From Paenibacillus taihuensis (lineage in GTDB: Bacteria; Bacillota; Bacilli; Paenibacillales; Paenibacillaceae), in assembly GCF_003386535.1 (NCBI RefSeq), contig NZ_QTTN01000025.1, positions 33,342-97,341 of the forward strand: a stretch of 64,000 nucleotides of DNA, in the 5' to 3' direction. The notes beneath the pieces are model-generated. The model did not search any database. It saw only the letters and a program-made list of their open reading frames with translations, and was not told where the DNA came from. Positions 59,623 through 64,000 of this stretch are shown one piece after another; positions within the stretch are counted from its first letter, which is position 1, and each line of letters begins with the position of its first letter. The position numbers were made by a program, and so were the translations under genes.

Positions 59623-60273
59623 ATGACGAGTCCAGCTTATGAACACGACATTCGGTTTCCGGCCAATATGGACCCGAATAAACGATATCCGGTTATATTC
59701 ACCTTGCACGGCAAAGGGTCCAATGAGCGGAATATGTTTGGCCTAGTGGAGCCGCTTGCAGATGAATTCATTATTGTCGGTATTCGCGGCAACCTGACGC
59801 TCGGCGCAGGGTTTCAATACTATGAGCTGCACAGTCTTGGCAACCCGGTCCGGCTGATGTTCAATCAGGCGATTCAGCAATTGCAGCGTTTCATCCCGTA
59901 TGCAACGGAGAAATACCCGATCGACGCGGCTCGGCGGTATCTGCTCGGCTTCAGTCAAGGCGCCATCCTGTCGATGACGCTTGCGCTTACGATGGGCGAC
60001 CAACTGAAAGGGATCGTTGCGCTGAACGGCTACGTGCCTGAGTTCGTGAAGGCGGAGTATCCGCTGAAGAGCGTCCAGGACGTGTCGATGTTCATTTCGC
60101 ACGGAGAATTCGACGGCGTATTCCCGGTTCGAATCGGCCATGAGACGGCGAAGTATTTCGAACCGCTGACGTCTAAGCTGACCTTCAAGCTCTATCCGAT
60201 CGACCATGCTGTCTCCGAGGAGAATCAGCAGGATTTCGTGCATTGGCTGAAGAAGGATGCTGCGGTCGAATAA
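59623..60273 (+). CDS. Phospholipase/carboxylesterase-type alpha/beta hydrolase
   Basis: 216 residues. The oxyanion region FTLHGKGSNERN, nucleophile GFSQGA, catalytic Asp in GEFDGVFPV and His in PIDHAVSEE form the full triad. This is the abhydrolase_2 (YodD/YtpA-like) group. AAGGAGAG precedes the ATG. Cytosolic; substrate unknown. Confidence 0.9.
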   Translation: MTSPAYEHDIRFPANMDPNKRYPVIFTLHGKGSNERNMFGLVEPLADEFIIVGIRGNLTLGAGFQYYELHSLGNPVRLMFNQAIQQLQRFIPYATEKYPIDAARRYLLGFSQGAILSMTLALTMGDQLKGIVALNGYVPEFVKAEYPLKSVQDVSMFISHGEFDGVFPVRIGHETAKYFEPLTSKLTFKLYPIDHAVSEENQQDFVHWLKKDAAVE

Positions 60274-60302
60274 ACACAGGCACTTCGTAAGAGAGAGAAA
60301 AA

Positions 60303-60352
60303 GAGGCAAATTCCTAGTCCTGCTTGCAGGTACGGGAGTTTGCCTTTTTTGT
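60303..60352 (+). terminator. Long-stem terminator
   Basis: GAGGCAAATTCC pairs with GGGAGTTTGCCT, with an inner TCCTGC/GCAGG stem, followed by TTTTTT. Confidence 0.85.
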
Positions 60353-60507
60353 TTGGTTTTTTTGTTTTGGTCGAATTTACTAGCCTCGTATTTGCATTCC
60401 TTTCCCTCCGCTGGACCGTCTGGAATAGTGTTCTCTCAAAAAAATTTTGCCGCTGTGAAAAATAGCAGCCTGCTCAGTTGTATTACAAGTGTAAGGAGGT
60501 GCTTGAG

Positions 60508-61005
60508 GTGTACGATTCATATGAGCTCAATGAATCCGTGCGACGGGCCTTGGATAAATATTCGCAAAGCATGATCAAAGTCGCTTTTGCCTATTTGAAG
60601 AATACCGCTGACGCGGAAGAGGTCGCTCAGGATGTGTTTCTCGCTTATTTGCAGAAGCGTCCTGTCTTCCAAAGCAGTGAGCATGAGAAAGCTTGGCTGA
60701 TCCGAACAACCATTAACAAAAGCAAAAACATGCTGAAAACCGGCTGGTTCAGAAGCAGAAACCCGGTTCCGGAAGACCTCAGCTACCTCCCAAGGGAAGA
60801 GAGCGAGGTTCTGCAGGCCGTGCTCTCTTTGGATAAGAAGTACCGGATTCCGATCCATTTGCACTATTACGAAGGTTATTCAATCCAGGAAATTGCGGTT
60901 ATTTTGCAGGCAAAGCCCGCAACGGTCGGAACGTGGCTTGCTAGAGGACGCCAGCTCCTAAAAGAGAAGATCGGAGGCCTGGATAATGAAGAAATCAGTG
61001 TATAA
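60508..61005 (+). CDS. ECF-type RNA polymerase sigma factor
   Basis: 165 residues. Region 2: YSQSMIKVAFAYLKNTADAEEVAQDVFLAYLQ. Region 4: LSLDKKYRIPIHLHYYEGYSIQEIAVILQAKPATVGTWLARGRQLLKEKI. GTG 60508 follows AAGGAGG (60493-60499) by eight bases. It overlaps the next gene by 20 bases, the common arrangement of a sigma factor with its membrane partner. No clear ECF promoter was recognised upstream. Confidence 0.92.
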   Translation: MYDSYELNESVRRALDKYSQSMIKVAFAYLKNTADAEEVAQDVFLAYLQKRPVFQSSEHEKAWLIRTTINKSKNMLKTGWFRSRNPVPEDLSYLPREESEVLQAVLSLDKKYRIPIHLHYYEGYSIQEIAVILQAKPATVGTWLARGRQLLKEKIGGLDNEEISV

Positions 61006-61855
61006 ATCAGCAATGTCGAAAGTGAAGACAAGCGAGGATTTTGAAGCGAAGACGTATCAGAAGCTGCTTGTCGAGATGGCAAAGAATGCTGGAACCTATA
61101 AAAACAAATCGAGGGAGAGATTTCATATGGAAAAAGCAAAAAAAAGAAAAGTGATGATCGGCTGGACAGGAGTTGCAGCATGTGCGGTATTGGCAGTAAG
61201 TATTTTCGCGTTGAACGGAAATGATTCGACTTCGCCGACGAATACGGCAGCAAACGTGACTCCGCCGCCAGCCGCGACTTCAACAAAGCCGCCAATCCAA
61301 GGCAAAGTAGCGGTTAATATCGACGGCACGATCTCGGAAGTAAGCGCGGACGGCAAGAGCTTCAAAGTGGGCGATCTGTGGGTAACGGTTACGGATGAAA
61401 CGAAGTGGGGCAGCAACGAACCGACAGCGACTACGCCATCCGAGGATCTCCTGTCGAAGGAGTTTAAAGTGGGCAATCTCGTTTCCGGCTTCACATCGCA
61501 GGATGTAAGCGCGGGCAAAGTAAATGCAACTGTCATTTACAACAATATGGCGCCGCAGAAGGATAACGGTGCGACCGCGCCTACTAAAGGCGGCAAAATG
61601 GCTGCCAATATTAACGGAGAAATCACCGAAGTAAGCGCGGACGGCAAAAGCTTCAAGGTGGGCGATCTCTGGGTGACGGTATCGGATGACACGCAGCTGG
61701 GTATCGGCGGTCCTAATGCTGCTGCGCCATCCGAGGACCTGCTGCAGAAGGAATATAAAGTCGGCAACTTCGTATCCGGCTTTACAACAGACGATCTGAG
61801 CACGGGCAAAGTACATGCAGCTCGCATCTACAACAACATGGCTCCGCAAAAATAA
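60986..61855 (+). CDS. Membrane-anchored partner of the ECF sigma factor with two tandem repeats
   Basis: 289 residues. A cytosolic N-terminal segment (1-55) would contact the sigma factor, and one membrane helix lies at about 57-75. A Thr/Pro/Asn-rich linker (76-105) leads to two outer repeats of about 86 residues (106-191 and 204-289). Both repeats carry EVSADGKSFKVGDLWVTV, PSEDLL, VSGFT and IYNNMAPQK. They look like small beta-barrel domains of the DUF5666 sort. No zinc anti-sigma HxxxCxxC motif is present. Anti-sigma function is inferred from the overlap. Confidence 0.75.
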   Translation: MKKSVYKSAMSKVKTSEDFEAKTYQKLLVEMAKNAGTYKNKSRERFHMEKAKKRKVMIGWTGVAACAVLAVSIFALNGNDSTSPTNTAANVTPPPAATSTKPPIQGKVAVNIDGTISEVSADGKSFKVGDLWVTVTDETKWGSNEPTATTPSEDLLSKEFKVGNLVSGFTSQDVSAGKVNATVIYNNMAPQKDNGATAPTKGGKMAANINGEITEVSADGKSFKVGDLWVTVSDDTQLGIGGPNAAAPSEDLLQKEYKVGNFVSGFTTDDLSTGKVHAARIYNNMAPQK

Positions 61856-61878
61856 AGAGAGATCGCGGAATGAACAGC

Positions 61879-61909
61879 AAGGGCACCTTTAACGGTGTCC
61901 TTCTTTTTG
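61879..61909. terminator. Terminator between converging genes
   Basis: AAGGGCACC pairs with GGTGTCCTT around TTTAAC, followed by CTTTTT. The hairpin overlaps the end of the converging MFS gene. Confidence 0.85.
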
Positions 61910-63097
61910 TATGAAGAAGTCCCGTTTACTGCTGCGATCAGCACGCGGAGCGGTAAATCGCATCGTAAAACTAACGGCAGCAGCTGCTAACCCTAGGGCG
62001 ACAATGGTGCTCGCCAGCCACGGGTGATAACGCAGTGTGGAGGTCGCATCTAACATGACGCCGCCAGCCCCAGCTCCGGAGGCCAAGCCCAAATGAATGA
62101 TGGAGGTGTTAAGACTAAGGACGAGATTGGAGGACAGTGGTGCCTGCTGAATGAAATAAGTCTGGATAGCGGGGCCGGATGTGAACATAGCCATTACCAT
62201 AAGGGAGAGAAGCACGATTTCGAAGACGAGAGATCCTGTTGCTGTCGGTAGAATTGCTAAAACGAGGACATGAGCGACCATACTCGCTGTAATCATGCGA
62301 GCAGCACCCCATCTATCAACGCCATATCCGCTTAGTCGGGAACCGACCGCACCAACAATGCCGAATGCAAGCATCATGACGCTAATGTTAGAGGTTTTCA
62401 GATGAAGGATGTCTTGGAGATAGGATGTTAGATACGTAAAGAAAATCGAATTTCCGGACTCCTTCAAGAAAGTGAGAAACAAACCGCTAACGATAACGAC
62501 GCTTCCGAGCACCTTAAATTGTTGCCTGAATGATACTGGTGCATCACCATCGATCTGGGGAAGGTGCCGGTAGATGATATAGGCAATTAACAAGCTGAGT
62601 AAGCTTAGAATAAGGAAGATGGCCCGCCAATTCAGCCAGCTGGAAATGATAATTCCCACAGGTACGCCAAGAATCATAGCACTGCTGAAGCCAAGAACAA
62701 TAATGCTGATTGCACCGCCCAGCTTATCAGCGGGTACAAGTTTAGCAACTGTACCAAAGGTAACGACAAGATAGACTCCAGCGCTTATCCCTAAGATGAT
62801 GCGTGAGATCATCAAGAGTACAATAGTCGAACTTGCAGTGGAGAGTATGCTGCCTAGGATAAAGATCGCAAGTGAGCCTAACAGCACTTTTTTGCGCTCC
62901 ATGCGCGAAGTGAGCGATACGAAGACTGGAGTGCCAATGGCAAACGATAGCGAATAGGCTGTAATTAATTGCCCGGCAAGGGCAATGGAAATGTGCAAAT
63001 CTCCAGCAATTATACGAAGAATACCAGAGACGACGAGCTCGGAGGTCGCCGTCAGGAATACCCCCAGAGCAAGAACATAAATCGCCAGTCGATTCAT
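61889..63097 (-). CDS. MFS transporter (AraJ/YdhP-like)
   Basis: 402 residues, twelve helices. Opening VLALGVFLTATSELVVSGILRII, A-motif SLTSRMERKKVL, and GYGVDRWGAAR between helices 8 and 9. It resembles sugar- or drug-efflux DHA1 carriers. It is divergent from an HxlR gene (63282), and the 184-bp gap contains two dyads, so it is probably regulated by it. Confidence 0.9.
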   Translation of the reverse strand: MNRLAIYVLALGVFLTATSELVVSGILRIIAGDLHISIALAGQLITAYSLSFAIGTPVFVSLTSRMERKKVLLGSLAIFILGSILSTASSTIVLLMISRIILGISAGVYLVVTFGTVAKLVPADKLGGAISIIVLGFSSAMILGVPVGIIISSWLNWRAIFLILSLLSLLIAYIIYRHLPQIDGDAPVSFRQQFKVLGSVVIVSGLFLTFLKESGNSIFFTYLTSYLQDILHLKTSNISVMMLAFGIVGAVGSRLSGYGVDRWGAARMITASMVAHVLVLAILPTATGSLVFEIVLLSLMVMAMFTSGPAIQTYFIQQAPLSSNLVLSLNTSIIHLGLASGAGAGGVMLDATSTLRYHPWLASTIVALGLAAAAVSFTMRFTAPRADRSSKRDFFIQKEGHR

Positions 63098-63136
63098 GAT
63101 AATCCGTCCTTTCGTGGTCTTTTTTTCTGTTACTCG

Positions 63137-63272
63137 AAATAAGTTTCACTGCTGAGCAGAGAAAACTTATTTGCGATCTAATTGCAGTATAATGGGGTTA
63201 CATTATTTTAGTAAGAAGGCAAAGTATTTGGATATAATCAAAGTATATGGACTTACTATACTTGAAGTAAGT
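63137..63272. promoter_or_regulatory. Divergent MFS/hxlR control region with two dyads
   Basis: AAATAAGTTT (63137-63146) pairs with AAACTTATTT (63163-63172) near the MFS start. ACTTAC (63251-63256) pairs with GTAAGT (63267-63272) next to the hxlR start. Both are candidate HxlR-dimer sites. Confidence 0.5.
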
Positions 63273-63281
63273 GGGTGACGA

Positions 63282-63614
63282 ATGGAGCCACAGAAGGAAG
63301 AAGCACAAGGGTATCCTAACATCTGCGCAGTGCTGCAGATTCTCGGCGCGAAATGGGCGTTTCTAGCGATCGCAGAGTTATCGAAAGGGCCAAAGCGGTT
63401 CAATCAGCTCCACCGGGACCTGGCGATTGTGAAGACACAATCGTTAACGGATGCACTGCGGCACCTGGAGCAGAACGGTATCGTTCGGCGGCAAGTATTC
63501 CCTACCGTACCGGTAACTGTCGAATATTCATTGACGGAAAAAGGAATGGACTTTCAGCTATCCCTACAGGAGATGGAGAAGTGGGCCGTGAAGTGGGGGG
63601 CCAAAGAAGAATGA
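63282..63614 (+). CDS. HxlR family transcriptional regulator
   Basis: 110 residues: CAVLQILGAKWAFLAIAELSKGPKRFNQLHRDLAIVKTQSLTDALRHLEQNGIVRRQVFPTVPVTVEYSLTEKG. The single Cys near residue 15 sits where redox-sensing HxlR proteins have theirs. It is divergent from the MFS gene and probably represses it. Confidence 0.9.
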   Translation: MEPQKEEAQGYPNICAVLQILGAKWAFLAIAELSKGPKRFNQLHRDLAIVKTQSLTDALRHLEQNGIVRRQVFPTVPVTVEYSLTEKGMDFQLSLQEMEKWAVKWGAKEE

Positions 63615-63700
63615 ATTTGCAGGTGGAACATGAGGATAGAAGGCCCCTCCGTGAGAGGGCAATGTCATTAAGTTAAGGTGTTGAACCAAATATCTATGCA

Positions 63701-63738
63701 AAGGAGCAGGTTATCGAAAGATAGCCTGCTCCTTTTTT
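63701..63738 (+). terminator. Rho-independent terminator
   Basis: AAGGAGCAGG-t-TATC pairs with GATA-g-CCTGCTCCTT around GAAA, followed by TTTT. It lies just left of the transposase gene and may mark the edge of the insertion. Confidence 0.85.
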
Positions 63739-63783
63739 GCGTGAAAAAGAGTAAAAGAACTTGACAAGCAGTTGAAAATGTGT

Positions 63784-63819
63784 GGCGAAGCCCCTTGAAA
63801 AAACGAGGAGGTTTCGCCC
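63784..63819 (+). promoter_or_regulatory. Hairpin covering the transposase ribosome binding site
   Basis: GGCGAAGCCCCTTG (63784-63797) pairs with CGAGGAGGTTTCGCC (63804-63818) around AAAAAA. The GAGGAGG ribosome binding site is inside the right arm, so initiation at ATG 63820 would be damped, as in other insertion sequences that limit transposase made by read-through transcription. Confidence 0.6.
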
Positions 63820-64000
63820 ATGAATACGTACGCGAATTCACTAAAACAAAAGCTGACATCCCTTATTCAAGAAATGTCAGCCGCACCAGCACTGTATGTC
63901 AAAAACCCCGAAAAAGACTTTACGCGAAAGAAAAAGTTACCCTTTGAAACGGTTATGCAGCTCCTGATCTCAATGGGCGGAAACAGCCTATACAAGGAGC
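63820..64000 (+). mobile_element. IS4-family transposase gene (3' end outside window)
   Basis: The first 60 codons read MNTYANSLKQKLTSLIQEM...ALYVKNPEKDFTRKKKLPFETVMQLLISMGGNSLYKE. The segment FTRKKKLPFETVMQLLISMGGNSLYKE is typical of the N-terminus of IS4-type transposases in Bacillota. The DDE catalytic domain and the right inverted repeat are beyond the window. The left inverted repeat should lie between 63739 and 63783 but cannot be set without the other end. Confidence 0.8.

Noticed and set aside
1..64000. tRNA, rRNA, riboswitch or T-box genes
   Set aside because: No cloverleaf with CCA-end, no rRNA core sequence and no known riboswitch core motif was recognised by reading; small structured RNAs could still be missed without a covariance search.

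Overview
The window reads as Paenibacillus-like chromosomal DNA (Bacillota). The reasons are AGGAGG-type ribosome binding sites, frequent TTG and GTG starts, LplB/YtcP-type sugar ABC permeases without a local ATPase, a lipoprotein solute-binding protein, many small single-gene transcription units closed by GGCCATCC-type terminators, and an IS4-type transposase at the right edge. The genus is an inference from gene content; no rRNA or tRNA gene was seen.

Layout. 0-3.5 kb is a haem/porphyrin cluster: hrtB (cut by the window edge), hrtA, the wreck of an IsdG-type haem oxygenase, and a lone hemY/cgoX. 3.8-13 kb holds polyphosphate kinase 2, DinB, a lactonase with a double operator, an MFS pump, an ECF sigma factor with a SnoaL-like tail, an SRPBCC protein, a MarR regulator overlapping a GAF-PAS histidine kinase, and a methyltransferase with a TPR-like tail. 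13.2-24.4 kb is a LacI-controlled glycan locus: GH130 phosphorylase, two permeases, a binding protein, two large unclassified proteins and a DUF1861 propeller. 24.8-29.1 kb is a minus-strand operon coupling a GAF-PAS-GGDEF-EAL protein to a ThDP enzyme and a CMD-family protein. 31.2-35.2 kb is a complete hssRS-hrtBA haem-sensing and efflux set, so the window has two HrtBA pumps. 35-48 kb is a string of small stress, redox, acetyltransferase, methyltransferase, Ada and MFS genes, plus a histidine kinase fused to a STAS domain. 48.6-52.4 kb looks like a plasmid-type segregation island: a ribbon-helix-helix protein, a second DNA polymerase sliding clamp, actin-like ParM, a ParR-like protein, and 10-bp iteron arrays on both sides of parMR. 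52.4-64 kb holds a MerR-SDR operon with a classical 19-bp-spacer promoter, HxlR regulators, a TMEM175-type channel, a GAF-GGDEF cyclase, an ECF sigma factor with a tandem-repeat membrane partner, an MFS/HxlR pair, and the start of an IS4-type transposase.

A recurrent theme is gene decay by short deletions. Affected genes are isdG, a second lactonase-marR copy, a methyltransferase fragment, an MFS/tetR divergent pair, a DUF4405 gene, and a macrolide-type glycosyltransferase that lost its middle in frame. The strongest candidate for an undescribed system is the parMR cassette bracketed by iterons beside the dnaN paralogue. Next come the two unclassified glycan-locus proteins and the kinase-STAS fusion.
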